The notes: a model not told the origin generated them from the sequence alone. DNA of 64,000 nt from Chloroflexota bacterium (GCA_002722455.1 PBMB01000002.1:1-64000); one strand, 5' to 3'. Shown: positions 51,153 through 60,391, numbered from the stretch's first letter. Made by a program: numbers and translations.

Positions 51153-52295
51153 TTATTTTGGTTTGTTGTTTTTTGGTTGATTAGATTGTCTCACATCAGG
51201 AGAATTATTTCTATTGTTGCTTTTAGGTTTCTTAGCTAACAAATTAGAAGAATACTTTTTGTGAGTTTTTGAAATAGATTTATTTTGTGATTCCAAAGTT
51301 GTGTTTTTACGAATCGAACTTTTGTACTTTTTGTTTAAGTTAGAAGTATATTTTGTGTGTTGAACACGTTTCTTCTGACTTGCATATTTATCAGCATAAA
51401 CCTCATTGTAGTAAGAATAGTTACGATTGTTTTTCCAGTTGTCATAACGGTATCGAGAACCATTTCTATACTTATTGCGATATCCGTCATCGTAATCATA
51501 CCAGTACCCATAGCTACCTGTATAAATACGGCTACTTCTACTGCGATTACAATTACTGTCATAATGTTTATACTGGTAGTAATTACAATTTCTGTATTTA
51601 CGATGATTATCAAAGAACAAATCGTCAATAAAGCTAATAAAACCATAAGTAGCCCAGAAACTCCACTCATTTTGACCTTGATCATTTGTTACCCATTCAC
51701 CATAATTGGGGTTGCCAACGAACTGGCTACCAAAAGGTGCGTCTTTATCAACATTTGGAGTAATAACAGGTTTAACACTAGGTGTAAGTTGAGCAATAAT
51801 ATTGATATAATCAATGTATTGTTCGTCATAAACCTCTGGTTTCATAGCATTAGTTAAACGAGCTAGTTCTTGTGATAAGTTGTTAATTGCTCCAAGTTGC
51901 TCTTTTGGAGCTTCGGACATTCCGATGTAACGAACAGCACGATGTGATTTAACTTCCTCATAGTCTTCTTTAATACTTTTATAAAGAACACTATCAATAG
52001 TCATATCTTTTTTGAACTGTTTGGTTAAGTCTCTGACAGAATCGAAATCATGCTTCTCTCTTTCTATTTGATCAATAGCAAATTCAAGAGTTCTTTCATA
52101 TTTACCTTTGTGTACAGGACTCTTAATGTGTTTTGTAAGAATCTCAAATCGTTGATCTAAGTTTCCTATCATAACAGCATTATTTTTGTTTACTCTATTG
52201 GCTTCTTCTTGTCTTTCGTCAGTACACCCTTGCAAAAATAAGAGCAAAAATGCAATGGAAAGATAAGAGAAAATTTTGTTTATATTTTTCACCAT
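51153..52295 (-). CDS. Lipoprotein with Tyr/Asn/Arg-rich repeats
   Basis: A 380-aa predicted lipoprotein: signal peptide ending LFLQGC (lipobox, Cys near residue 23), a helical domain to about 170, then WVTNDQGQNEWSFWATYGF and a low-complexity Tyr/Asn/Arg/Asp stretch (RYDNWKNNRNYSYYNE) and a basic Ser/Lys/Asn tail. The ATG at 52295 follows GAAGGGAAAAATA. It heads the operon with the DUF350 gene and would sit in the periplasm or outer membrane. No family recognised. Confidence 0.75.
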   Translation of the reverse strand: MVKNINKIFSYLSIAFLLLFLQGCTDERQEEANRVNKNNAVMIGNLDQRFEILTKHIKSPVHKGKYERTLEFAIDQIEREKHDFDSVRDLTKQFKKDMTIDSVLYKSIKEDYEEVKSHRAVRYIGMSEAPKEQLGAINNLSQELARLTNAMKPEVYDEQYIDYINIIAQLTPSVKPVITPNVDKDAPFGSQFVGNPNYGEWVTNDQGQNEWSFWATYGFISFIDDLFFDNHRKYRNCNYYQYKHYDSNCNRSRSSRIYTGSYGYWYDYDDGYRNKYRNGSRYRYDNWKNNRNYSYYNEVYADKYASQKKRVQHTKYTSNLNKKYKSSIRKNTTLESQNKSISKTHKKYSSNLLAKKPKSNNRNNSPDVRQSNQPKNNKPK

Positions 52296-52440
52296 TATTT
52301 TTCCCTTCAATAAAAATCCAACTAATTATATAAAAATGCGACAAGGTGGTCAACTCTTTTTTTTGTTTATTTTTAAGGAATATATCATTTGAAATATTTT
52401 TTGTTTTGTGTTACTCTAAAAAAAAATTAGGGGAAAAACC

Positions 52441-53901
52441 TTGAAAAAAAAAGAACTACTATCAAAACTTTATAGTGAAGCAAAGCAAAGAGTAATAGAT
52501 AATCCTGAATCTGTAACATTTGATAACGTCATAAAGACAAAATTATTCTTTTTACATTTTCTTAAAACACTTGAAGAAACAAAAAAATCAAATAATCTAG
52601 CAATTGAAGATATTAAAGACTTTTTGAAAGATTTTAAGGGTCTTTGTGAATCATATTTAGTGATTGAAGAATCTCAAAGCACCTTACATTATATTATTAA
52701 AAAAACGTATGCAAAAAGAAGTAACAATTATTTGCAAAACGATAGTTTAAGTGAAGATGAACTTAAAAATATCAATTATGGTTTTAATTTAAAAAGACTA
52801 TTGGGTGAAAAATTAGATAAAGTAGAAACCTTTACTTATAGCTATCCAGTAGAATATTTTTTTTCAGATTTAGAAGAAAAGAAAACATTGAAAGAAATGT
52901 GTAGTTTTTATCCAGATACAAAAGAGAATAAAGAACATTTTTTTCAAAAAATAGAAAAACAACAAGAAGATAATCTTGGGTTGGGTCAACATTTTGGATT
53001 ATTTGCCAAGAAAAAAGATGTAAGTCATTACATAGAAAGAAATATAATCAAAAGATTATTTGTGGGTATAAATAAACAAGAACTTAAAGAAAGGGTTGTT
53101 TTTAAAATGCACAACCAAAAAGAAGCAGACGAAATATTGCTTCAACCAGAAATACTGCCAATATTTAAATATATGGATTATTTTACACTTCCAAAAAGAG
53201 AAGATTATAATGTATATATACCAAACAAAGATTTTATTTTGACAGGATTGCATTCTGCATTAATAAACGGCAACAAAGATATTACATTTGATTATTTGAA
53301 AAAGATCTATTACAGCTCTGAATATAATGAATTGACTTATGATGAATTGGTTGTGAAGACTATTATTGATTTATCAACGATAAAAGATTTAAACTTGTAT
53401 ACAGGCTTAACAGAACAAGATTTAATAGAGTTATTATTTAATGAGAGTAAAAATATTAAATTTATTTGTTTTAATCAAGAAACAAAAGAATTAAAAGAAG
53501 TGGAATGCAACAGTTATAACGAATTTAATGAAAAATATAGTGAATGTATTATTTGTGATGATTTATTTAAAGCAAGCTTTTTATCGGAACTCGATTTTAA
53601 ATCGTTGATAGATAAAATGCCAGAACGTTATATAGATCTTACAATTCGTGGAAATTTAAACATATCCTCAATACGAGTAAAAAGTGATAAAGAGTTTTAT
53701 AAGTTTTTCTTAAATGATTCTGACTTTGAAATACTTGAACTAAGTAATTTAGATATAGGCAATAAAGAGTTTGAAATGTTAAGACATAAGGAAACAACTG
53801 TTCATATAAATAGTTTAAAAGAGTTTTTGAAAAAAAATGGAATGACTGTTGATATCAAAAAACTATTGACAAACAGCTTTAAAGATATAATTCCTAATTA
53901 A
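52441..53901 (+). CDS. Hypothetical protein, TTG start
   Basis: A 486-aa soluble, Lys/Glu-rich protein. The start is TTG at 52441 just after TTAGGGGAAAAACC. The C-terminal 120 residues have short strand-like repeats (IDLTIRGNLNISSIRVKSDK) ending KEFLKKNGMTVDIKKLL. No known domain. Confidence 0.75.
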   Translation: MKKKELLSKLYSEAKQRVIDNPESVTFDNVIKTKLFFLHFLKTLEETKKSNNLAIEDIKDFLKDFKGLCESYLVIEESQSTLHYIIKKTYAKRSNNYLQNDSLSEDELKNINYGFNLKRLLGEKLDKVETFTYSYPVEYFFSDLEEKKTLKEMCSFYPDTKENKEHFFQKIEKQQEDNLGLGQHFGLFAKKKDVSHYIERNIIKRLFVGINKQELKERVVFKMHNQKEADEILLQPEILPIFKYMDYFTLPKREDYNVYIPNKDFILTGLHSALINGNKDITFDYLKKIYYSSEYNELTYDELVVKTIIDLSTIKDLNLYTGLTEQDLIELLFNESKNIKFICFNQETKELKEVECNSYNEFNEKYSECIICDDLFKASFLSELDFKSLIDKMPERYIDLTIRGNLNISSIRVKSDKEFYKFFLNDSDFEILELSNLDIGNKEFEMLRHKETTVHINSLKEFLKKNGMTVDIKKLLTNSFKDIIPN

Positions 53902-53910
53902 AAAAAAAGA

Positions 53911-53937
53911 AAGAAGTCTATTACAAAAAGACTTCTT
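53911..53937 (+). terminator. Intrinsic terminator
   Basis: Stem AAGAAGTCT/AGACTTCTT with a T run after it. Confidence 0.85.
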
Positions 53938-54157
53938 TTTTTTAAACAAAAAAACAAACATTAGTTTTTCTAATCCAATATTTAAATATATTTCATTTTA
54001 CAAGCTTGCATTTTTTTTATATTATATCCAAATAGACACCAACTCTGTCCTGAGTTAAATCTATCAAAATCAAAAAAACAAAATAAACAAAACAATTAAA
54101 CACCTAAAAAATGTTCAATTATCCAATATTAATATAAAGTATAGGAGGGAATTTGCC

Positions 54158-54703
54158 GTGGATTATTGGAAACTTTTTGCTGAGATAGTTGGCTTTGCTG
54201 CTAGTGGACTATTTTTATATTCAGCAGGATTAACAGATGACAAAAAATTAAGTTTTTTTTACACGCTTGGATGTTTCATTCTAGCGACTCACTTATTTAT
54301 GCTCGAAGCATATGCAGGTGGAATGACAACATTGTTATCTGCTTTTAGAAATGTTGCAGTTAGGTATGATAGAACAGGTCAAATTAAACATTGGTTTATG
54401 TTTGCATTTATAGCTATCTTTGGTTATTACTGTGTTAACTTCACAACATGGTATGCTCTTTTAGTGCCATTAGCAAGCATTGTAATGTCAGTAGGATTTA
54501 TTTATTTCAAGAAAAATGGTTTGAGTGTGTGTATCTTTTTGTCTTGTATGTTGTGGTTAATGTATGGGTTAATGATAGGTTCAAATTCAATTGTATTCTT
54601 GGAAGTTTCAACAATATTTAGTGTTTCGGTGCGATTCTTTAAGCAAAATGAACTAATACCAAAACTGAAATTAAGAATGAGAAAAAATTCAATTAAAGCA
54701 TAA
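54158..54703 (+). CDS. YgjV-like inner-membrane protein
   Basis: A 181-aa polytopic protein with about six membrane segments, resembling the E. coli YgjV family (similar length; shared pattern GCFILATHLFMLEAYAGGMTTLLSAFRN). The start is GTG after TAGGAGGGAATTTGCC. Function of the family is unknown. It stands alone with its own terminator. Confidence 0.75.
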   Translation: MDYWKLFAEIVGFAASGLFLYSAGLTDDKKLSFFYTLGCFILATHLFMLEAYAGGMTTLLSAFRNVAVRYDRTGQIKHWFMFAFIAIFGYYCVNFTTWYALLVPLASIVMSVGFIYFKKNGLSVCIFLSCMLWLMYGLMIGSNSIVFLEVSTIFSVSVRFFKQNELIPKLKLRMRKNSIKA

Positions 54704-54710
54704 TAGATAA

Positions 54711-54732
54711 AAAAAGAGCCGATGGCTCTTTT
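54711..54732. terminator. Bidirectional terminator
   Basis: Stem AAAAAGAGCC/GGCTCTTTTT, loop GA(T), between convergent genes. Confidence 0.9.
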
Positions 54733-54734
54733 TT

Positions 54735-55205
54735 TTATTTTAAAAAATGAATATGGATAAAATAAGTTTTCTTTTCACATTTATTTTCAGAATAAGGATT
54801 ATCTATCATTTTAACATCTGTTCTTGATTCATTTTTGTCTGAAATAGAAAAAAACAGTTTTGATTCTAATTTATCCAAATATTCACAAGGATAAGCTTTA
54901 AGGATATCAGAAGTTAAAGTTTTTAAACATTGAGAATGTGCTTTAATAGAGAAATCAGAATGAAATCGAATTGCACCTTTTTTCTTCATCATTTTAAAAA
55001 CATCTTTAACATTTAATCCAAGTCCAGTTGTATAACCAGAGATATCGTGAATTTTTGCGCCAACTTTTAAAAAAGAGGTTTCTGCAATGTCAAAACTTTC
55101 TTTTATTTTTTTCAAGTCTTCTTGTTTAAAAAAGAGAATGCCATCATTTTCAAAACAAAAACTTAAATCATTTTCTATACCTAGCTCTTTTACATTAGCC
55201 CACAT
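54735..55205 (-). CDS. Hypothetical protein
   Basis: A 156-aa alpha/beta protein starting MWANVKELGIEND; the ATG at 55205 lies 9 bases after AAGG and is preferred over the ATG two codons upstream. Single leftward gene. No recognised motif. Confidence 0.65.
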   Translation of the reverse strand: MWANVKELGIENDLSFCFENDGILFFKQEDLKKIKESFDIAETSFLKVGAKIHDISGYTTGLGLNVKDVFKMMKKKGAIRFHSDFSIKAHSQCLKTLTSDILKAYPCEYLDKLESKLFFSISDKNESRTDVKMIDNPYSENKCEKKTYFIHIHFLK

Positions 55206-55350
55206 AATCATTTACCTTAATAATATATTTTTTATTAGCCGATAGATATTATTATACACTAAAAGAGAAAAAAAAGAAACAATAGAAATACAAATCATAC
55301 TTTAAAAAATATGCTTTTGTGATAAAATAATAATAACAAAGGAGTTTATT

Positions 55351-56004
55351 ATGGAAAAAGTAGTTGATTTATTAATTGGTTTACCATGTTCTGGCAAGTC
55401 TACTTATAGGGATGCAGAATATGATCATCAAGATACATTTGTCATATCGATGGATGACATCAGAGAGCGTTATTGTGAAAAAACAGGAGTGAGTTATTTA
55501 GATTTATTCTTAAAACCAAAAGAAGGAGATAAAGAGCATCCTTTGTTTGGTAAAGTTACAAAAAATGGAAATTGGGAATTAATTGAAGCAATAAACAAAA
55601 ATATGCATAAAGATTTCGAACGTTCTATAAGAATGTCATTGACTGCTTTAAATGAAGGAAAAAGAGTTGTTGTTGATATGAAAAATATAACTAAAAAAGA
55701 AAGAAAAACCGTTTTGAAATGGTTTAAAGACGAAGGAGAAGTTCATTTTAGGGGTATTATATTTGAACATAAAGAAAACTTTGATTTAATAAAGTCTCAA
55801 AATAAAATAAGAGGAAAAGAAACAGGAAAAGTAATTCCAGATTTTGTTTTAGATAAATTAAAAGAAGATTATACCCCTGTGGATTTAGGAGAGGGGATAA
55901 CAGAAATATTATTTGTAGATGGATTAAAAGGTTTAAAAAAAGAATATAAAAGCGAATTAAAATCAGAGAAAAAAATAAATCGTTCTAGAATTAGAATGAA
56001 ATAA
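55351..56004 (+). CDS. Polynucleotide kinase-like P-loop kinase
   Basis: A 217-aa kinase of the T4 Pnkp 5'-kinase type. Walker A is LIGLPCSGKSTYRD (residues 8-21), followed by ISMDDIRERY (the DD/R substrate-binding segment) and the lid-side VVDMKNITKKERK. There is no HAD phosphatase domain of the Pnkp kind. It would phosphorylate 5'-OH ends of RNA or DNA, supplying the 5'-phosphate needed by the RNA ligase at 44925. ATG after AAAGGAGTTTATT. Confidence 0.82.
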   Translation: MEKVVDLLIGLPCSGKSTYRDAEYDHQDTFVISMDDIRERYCEKTGVSYLDLFLKPKEGDKEHPLFGKVTKNGNWELIEAINKNMHKDFERSIRMSLTALNEGKRVVVDMKNITKKERKTVLKWFKDEGEVHFRGIIFEHKENFDLIKSQNKIRGKETGKVIPDFVLDKLKEDYTPVDLGEGITEILFVDGLKGLKKEYKSELKSEKKINRSRIRMK

Positions 56005-56009
56005 TTAAA

Positions 56010-56035
56010 AAAAAGAGATTTAAACTCTTTTTTTT
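56010..56035. terminator. Bidirectional terminator
   Basis: AAAAAGAG/CTCTTTTT stem around ATTTAAA; overlaps the last bases of the convergent gene 56034-56873. Confidence 0.75.
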
Positions 56036-56873
56036 AACCAAGTTTGATAACTTTACCGTAAGATTTTTCTTCTTCTTTTGTAAGTGGTCGAATAGATTTA
56101 CTTCTAGTAAACAATCCATTTGGTAAACTATGGACATCATCAGAAGTGACATCTTTTGACATATGGATTGCAAATAATTTTGTCATTTTTTCATCATTGA
56201 AAACAACTTCTTTATGAGCTATTCTGCCTTCAACAACATTAATTTTTTCATTAAACCTTTTTTGAAGGAAGTCATAAGCTTCTTCTGGATTATCATAAGG
56301 TTTTCTTCCCCATCCAAAGGTCATTTTTTCAGCTTTTGCAGTAAATACATTTCTCACGTTTGTATTTAACAAGTCAAAATCAGGGTATGGTGCATGAGCA
56401 ATATCCAAGAACTCTTTTGGTGCTTCTTTGTATTCATAGTGTTTATTAATTGCTTTGGCATAAGAAAGTAATGAATAATCTACTGGGTGCATTTTTTTAC
56501 TTTCTAGAAATCTTTGGTAATTATCTTTAAACGTTAATATGATAGTATAAACGTCATTAATTGGCATACCTAAATACATAGACAGACAGTAACCAGCATT
56601 AATGATAGTCTTTTGTTCTTTTTTAGTATAACTTATGCTGAACATTTTAAAAAATTCTTTGGTGTTACTGATATCATTATTTTCAATTTTAAGTCCAGAT
56701 TTTTTCTCTTGAAATTTAACTTCCAAATGTGCATCTGCTGGTGTAGGTAAGCCATTCATTGCAAAAGTAACTGACATAATAGATTTAGTTCTTTCTGCCT
56801 TGCCAACAGGCTTAAGAATAGGTTTAGTAAAATGTTTGAAAAAGATTTCTTTTTTAATTCGGCTTGATTCCAT
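56034..56873 (-). CDS. Hypothetical protein, paralog of the 58436 gene
   Basis: A 279-aa protein sharing blocks with the 320-aa protein at 58436: FFKHF...KPVGK near the start, SYTKKEQKTI, HAPYPDFDLLN...NVFTAKAEKM and KPYDNPEEAYDFLQKRFN. The N-terminal about 55 residues contain a weakly hydrophobic stretch (SVTFAMNGLPTPADA) like a processed leader. Start after ATAGGAATACCAC, a leader shared with the gene starting at 58278. Function unknown; the family looks phage-specific, possibly virion- or ejection-related. Confidence 0.75.
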   Translation of the reverse strand: MESSRIKKEIFFKHFTKPILKPVGKAERTKSIMSVTFAMNGLPTPADAHLEVKFQEKKSGLKIENNDISNTKEFFKMFSISYTKKEQKTIINAGYCLSMYLGMPINDVYTIILTFKDNYQRFLESKKMHPVDYSLLSYAKAINKHYEYKEAPKEFLDIAHAPYPDFDLLNTNVRNVFTAKAEKMTFGWGRKPYDNPEEAYDFLQKRFNEKINVVEGRIAHKEVVFNDEKMTKLFAIHMSKDVTSDDVHSLPNGLFTRSKSIRPLTKEEEKSYGKVIKLG

Positions 56874-57015
56874 GTGGTATTCCTATAAATATTTACTTTT
56901 TTTAACATTACCACAAAAAAATAAGAATGAAAGATATTTGTCCCAAATATCTTGATTTTTTTTTATAGTTATTTTAAAATTAATGAAAGATTTTCATAAA
57001 ATAAGGACAAAAACC

Positions 57016-57903
57016 ATGAAAAAAATAATATCGATAAGTTTTTTATTAGCATTATCGCAATCAGCTTTTGCAGCGAACATAAGTGAAGATTTCGAAAAAA
57101 GAATGTTAAAAGAATATACTGGTCAAGCAAAAATAAAACAAAAAAACGATTCAATAGAAAGAAATTATAATTCTGATTCAGGAAATTATTTTTTATCGTC
57201 ATATAAACAGAATTATTTATTACCATTTAGCTACTCCGATGATTATAATAAAAAATACTGGGACGAAGAAGGCTCAATGAAAGATATAGAGTCTGTATTC
57301 CAAGTAAGTGTCAAATATCCATTGGCGTTAGATGTTACACCTTACGGTGGAGATGTATATGTAACTTATACAAACAAATCAAATTGGCAAACATTTTCTG
57401 ATGGTAGTCCTTTTAGAGAAACAAATCATGAACCAGAATTGTTAGTTGATTTCGGTCAAGATTGGGAGTTCGGTGGAATTCAAAATACAAACATTATATT
57501 AGGTTATAATTATCAAACAAATGGTCAATCAGGAATTGAAGAAAGATCTTGGAATAGATTGTTTACAGATTTTGTATTTGCACATAAAGATTTTAGTTTA
57601 AGTGCAAGAGTGTGGTTGCCTTTTTCTGAATCAGAAACGGAAGATAAAGAAATATCTGATTATTTAGGATATCACGAATTGAATGGTAGATACTATTGGA
57701 ACGATCAAACCTTTTCAGCAAAAACAAGATGGGCTTTTCATAATAACAAATATGGTTTAACATTGGGTTGGGAAAAACCTTTAACAAAAGCTTTTTCAAT
57801 GTATGCGGAAGGGTTTTATGGCTATGGTGATACATTAATAGATTTTGATCAAAAAACAGAAAGAATTAGTGTAGGATTTATTTTTACTAATGATTTATTC
57901 TAA
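57016..57903 (+). CDS. pldA: OMPLA (PldA) homolog lacking the catalytic His and Ser
   Basis: A 295-aa outer-membrane beta-barrel homologous to phospholipase A1. It has a signal peptide MKKIISISFLLALSQSAFA, the PFRETNHEPELLVDF strand, the RSWNRLF strand and the closing GYGDTLIDFDQ...FTNDLF with C-terminal Phe. In E. coli the catalytic His142 and Ser144 lie in GYNHDSNGRS; here the segment is GYNYQTNGQS, so His is Tyr166 and Ser is Thr168, while Asn156 is kept as Asn180. It should still fold and perhaps dimerise but not hydrolyse phospholipid. ATG at 57016 after AAGGACAAAAACC. Family firm; inactivity inferred. Confidence 0.9.
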   Translation: MKKIISISFLLALSQSAFAANISEDFEKRMLKEYTGQAKIKQKNDSIERNYNSDSGNYFLSSYKQNYLLPFSYSDDYNKKYWDEEGSMKDIESVFQVSVKYPLALDVTPYGGDVYVTYTNKSNWQTFSDGSPFRETNHEPELLVDFGQDWEFGGIQNTNIILGYNYQTNGQSGIEERSWNRLFTDFVFAHKDFSLSARVWLPFSESETEDKEISDYLGYHELNGRYYWNDQTFSAKTRWAFHNNKYGLTLGWEKPLTKAFSMYAEGFYGYGDTLIDFDQKTERISVGFIFTNDLF

Positions 57904-57905
57904 AA

Positions 57906-57927
57906 AAAAGAGCCTTCTGGCTCTTTT
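57906..57927. terminator. Bidirectional terminator
   Basis: Stem AAAAGAGCC/GGCTCTTTT, loop TTCT, between convergent genes. Confidence 0.9.
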
Positions 57928-57942
57928 TTCTTTTTTGATTCT

Positions 57943-58278
57943 TTAAAGATTATCTTTTGAAACATCATCTGTCATTCTATGTGCTGGTAAAACAAAGCAA
58001 TCAAGCATTTTGTCATTTTGAACAGTAGATATAAATATTTGTTTTGTTTTTACTATATTATCTACTGCTTTTTCTGGTACATCATGAATAATGATTCTAT
58101 CCTTAGATCCTCTTTTTAATATAAACATTTTCCCTTCTTTTTTATATCTTTCATTAGTCCAAGCATAACAATCATCAAACATAACATAAGGTAATAGTTT
58201 AGCTTCAATAACAAAAGCGATCTCACGACTTTTATCGTCTTCTAATAAAAGATAGTCTTTTATATTAATTTCACTCAT
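57943..58278 (-). CDS. Hypothetical protein
   Basis: A 111-aa soluble alpha/beta protein (IAFVIEAKLLPYVMFDDCYAW; basic middle). Its leader TAGGAATACCACA before the ATG is the same as upstream of the 56873 gene start, suggesting common regulation. No family recognised. Confidence 0.65.
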   Translation of the reverse strand: MSEINIKDYLLLEDDKSREIAFVIEAKLLPYVMFDDCYAWTNERYKKEGKMFILKRGSKDRIIIHDVPEKAVDNIVKTKQIFISTVQNDKMLDCFVLPAHRMTDDVSKDNL

Positions 58279-58396
58279 TGTGGTATTCCTACTTAAAATA
58301 TATTAATAATCTAAAGAAAAAGATAACAAATAAAAAAATAATTGTCCAATTAAAATATATCATTTTTATTAAAATATTTTCAAAAGTCAATTTTCG

Positions 58397-58405
58397 TGAT
58401 ATAAT
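58397..58405 (+). promoter_or_regulatory. Extended -10 promoter (TGATATAAT)
   Basis: TGATATAAT, 31 bp before the ATG at 58436; strong ribosome binding site AAAGGAGAT. Confidence 0.65.
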
Positions 58406-58435
58406 AATATTTAAATAAAGAAAGGAGATCTAGAT

Positions 58436-59398
58436 ATGGAAAACAAAATAACTAATGAAAGCTTCTTTAAAAAATTTGCTAATGCAACAGTAAAAAAAAT
58501 AGGTAACGTAAATAAAGTTGCAGCAGTTGTAGGGTTGGCTTTTGCAGCAAGTGGTTTCTCAAATACAGTAGAAGCGGCAACTCAAGAAGATATTAATTCC
58601 TATCAAAATAATGCAACGGCTTATGAGCAAGTAGAAGAAAGTCAGTCTTTTGAAAGTATAATGGACACAAAAGAAAGATTTAATAATAGTTACACAAAGC
58701 AAGAACAAAGTAATATATTAAAAATATCTATGTTTATAGGAGAAAGAAAAGATAACGCTCCTTCAAACTTAACTGAAGCTATGGATTACTTTGAAAATGC
58801 TTATTATAATCACATTAATAAAATAGGTGCTCAACCTTCAATGTATGGAGAACATCATTTTATATCAAACGTATTAGATTCTTACCCTGAAATAAATGAA
58901 CAAGAAGTTCCGTTCTTTTTAGAGAGAGGTATAGATTCACCTTATCCTGATTATCAAGAATTACCACAAGAACAAAAAGATATGTTTACAGTTAAAGCAG
59001 AAAGCTTATCAGAATCACAATCTTTAAAAATAAAGCCATATTCAAATGCAGAAGAGGCTCATGAATTTGTCCAAAGTTATTTAAATCATGGAATAAGAAT
59101 GAATGGTGGTGTTTGGGCTTTTGATTCTAATACAGGAGACTATGACATGTTAATGGATAAAGAGACACTAAATCAAAATACAAATAAATTTATTAAAGAA
59201 GGTTTTTCTCCTGAAAAAGTTGAAAACTTGCCAGAGAATTTAAAAATAAAAGAATCTTTTGATCTAGATAAGTTAGAATCAGCAGCATTGTTTGATATTA
59301 GTAATGAAATAGAAAATTCAAATAAACAATCCTCACCGACATTTCCAGATTATAGTAAATCAATCCCACAAGGTCCTAGAGATCATAAAATTGGATAA
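58436..59398 (+). CDS. Hypothetical protein, paralog of the 56034 gene
   Basis: A 320-aa protein, longer paralog of the 279-aa protein at 56034 (shared FFKKF...KKIGN start, SYTKQEQSNI, SPYPDYQELP...MFTVKAESL and KPYSNAEEAHEFVQSYLN). Residues 24-45 (VAAVVGLAFAASGFSNTVEAA) look like a hydrophobic leader with an AxA-type cleavage site, so the N-terminus may be processed. Strong promoter, ribosome binding site and terminator form a single-gene unit. Function unknown. Confidence 0.78.
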   Translation: MENKITNESFFKKFANATVKKIGNVNKVAAVVGLAFAASGFSNTVEAATQEDINSYQNNATAYEQVEESQSFESIMDTKERFNNSYTKQEQSNILKISMFIGERKDNAPSNLTEAMDYFENAYYNHINKIGAQPSMYGEHHFISNVLDSYPEINEQEVPFFLERGIDSPYPDYQELPQEQKDMFTVKAESLSESQSLKIKPYSNAEEAHEFVQSYLNHGIRMNGGVWAFDSNTGDYDMLMDKETLNQNTNKFIKEGFSPEKVENLPENLKIKESFDLDKLESAALFDISNEIENSNKQSSPTFPDYSKSIPQGPRDHKIG

Positions 59399-59403
59399 AA
59401 AAG

Positions 59404-59425
59404 AAAACTCTCATTCGAGAGTTTT
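59404..59425 (+). terminator. Intrinsic terminator
   Basis: Stem AAAACTCTC/GAGAGTTTT, loop ATTC, T run. Confidence 0.9.
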
Positions 59426-59467
59426 TTTCTTGATCGTAAAAACAAATTAATATATAATAAGAAAAAA

Positions 59468-60391
59468 ATGGGGAAAATTTTGTCAAAATATCATATAATA
59501 GGTGATGTTCACGGTTATGCATCATTTCTAAAAAAATTATTAAAAAAATTAGGTTATGAAAAAAATGAATCTGATAAATATTACCACCCGAAAGGGTTTA
59601 AGGTTATCTTTGTCGGTGATTACATAGATAGAGGAAAAGAAGAAGAATCTACTATTGAAATAGTTAAAAAAGTGGTAGAATCAGAATGTGGTATAGCCTT
59701 GATGGGAAACCATGAATACAATGCTATCTGCTATGCTACTCCTACGGCACAAGGTTATTTAAGACAACACACTGAAAAGAACACTTATCAACACCAAGCA
59801 TTTCTTGATGAATACCCATTTGGCTCAAAAAAATATAAAGAAGCAATAGAATGGTTTAAAACATTACCTATTTATTTTGAAGACAAAGGGATAAGAGTTA
59901 TTCACGCAGCTTGGTCAACAAAAGACATAGAAAAAGTACAACCCTTTCTGAATGAAAACAATACAATTAAAGATACATTGTTGTTAGAGGTGGAAAAAGA
60001 AGGTGAAGTCTACAAATCAATGGAAACATTGTTAAAAGGTGTAGAATACGAATTACCTAATGGAATGGTTTGGAAAGATAAAGATGGGATAAAAAGAAAT
60101 ACAATGCGTTTTAATTGGTTTAAGAAAGTAGATAAAGTAACCTATAAAAATTGTGCATTATCTATTCCAAAGTACGTTGATTTACCTGATGTTGAAATTT
60201 GTGGTGGTGTAGAACCTTATAATGAAAAAGAAGTTGTTTTCTTTGGTCATTATTGGATGACAGGAGAGCCAGCACCACAAACAGAAAAAACAGCTTGCGT
60301 AGATTATAGTGTAGCAAAAAAAGGTATTTTAGTCGCTTATGAATGGTCGGGAGAATCTATTTTGAAAAAAGAAAATTTCATATTTCCTTAA
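59468..60391 (+). CDS. Calcineurin-like (lambda PP-type) metallophosphatase
   Basis: A 307-aa binuclear metallophosphoesterase with all motifs: IGDVHG (residues about 11-16), VGDYIDRG, LMGNHEYNA, VIHAAW and FFGHYW. It resembles phage lambda phosphatase and the phosphatase component of bacterial PNKP-type RNA repair. It could dephosphorylate proteins or 2',3'-cyclic/3'-phosphate RNA ends, making ends ready for ligation. The listed ATG has a poor binding site; an in-frame TTG at 59480, six bases after GGGGA, may be the real start and would remove four residues. Confidence 0.85.
   Translation: MGKILSKYHIIGDVHGYASFLKKLLKKLGYEKNESDKYYHPKGFKVIFVGDYIDRGKEEESTIEIVKKVVESECGIALMGNHEYNAICYATPTAQGYLRQHTEKNTYQHQAFLDEYPFGSKKYKEAIEWFKTLPIYFEDKGIRVIHAAWSTKDIEKVQPFLNENNTIKDTLLLEVEKEGEVYKSMETLLKGVEYELPNGMVWKDKDGIKRNTMRFNWFKKVDKVTYKNCALSIPKYVDLPDVEICGGVEPYNEKEVVFFGHYWMTGEPAPQTEKTACVDYSVAKKGILVAYEWSGESILKKENFIFP

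Noticed and set aside
51353-51857. ORFs antisense to the lipoprotein low-complexity region
   Set aside because: They arise from the Tyr/Asn/Arg codon repeats on the other strand.
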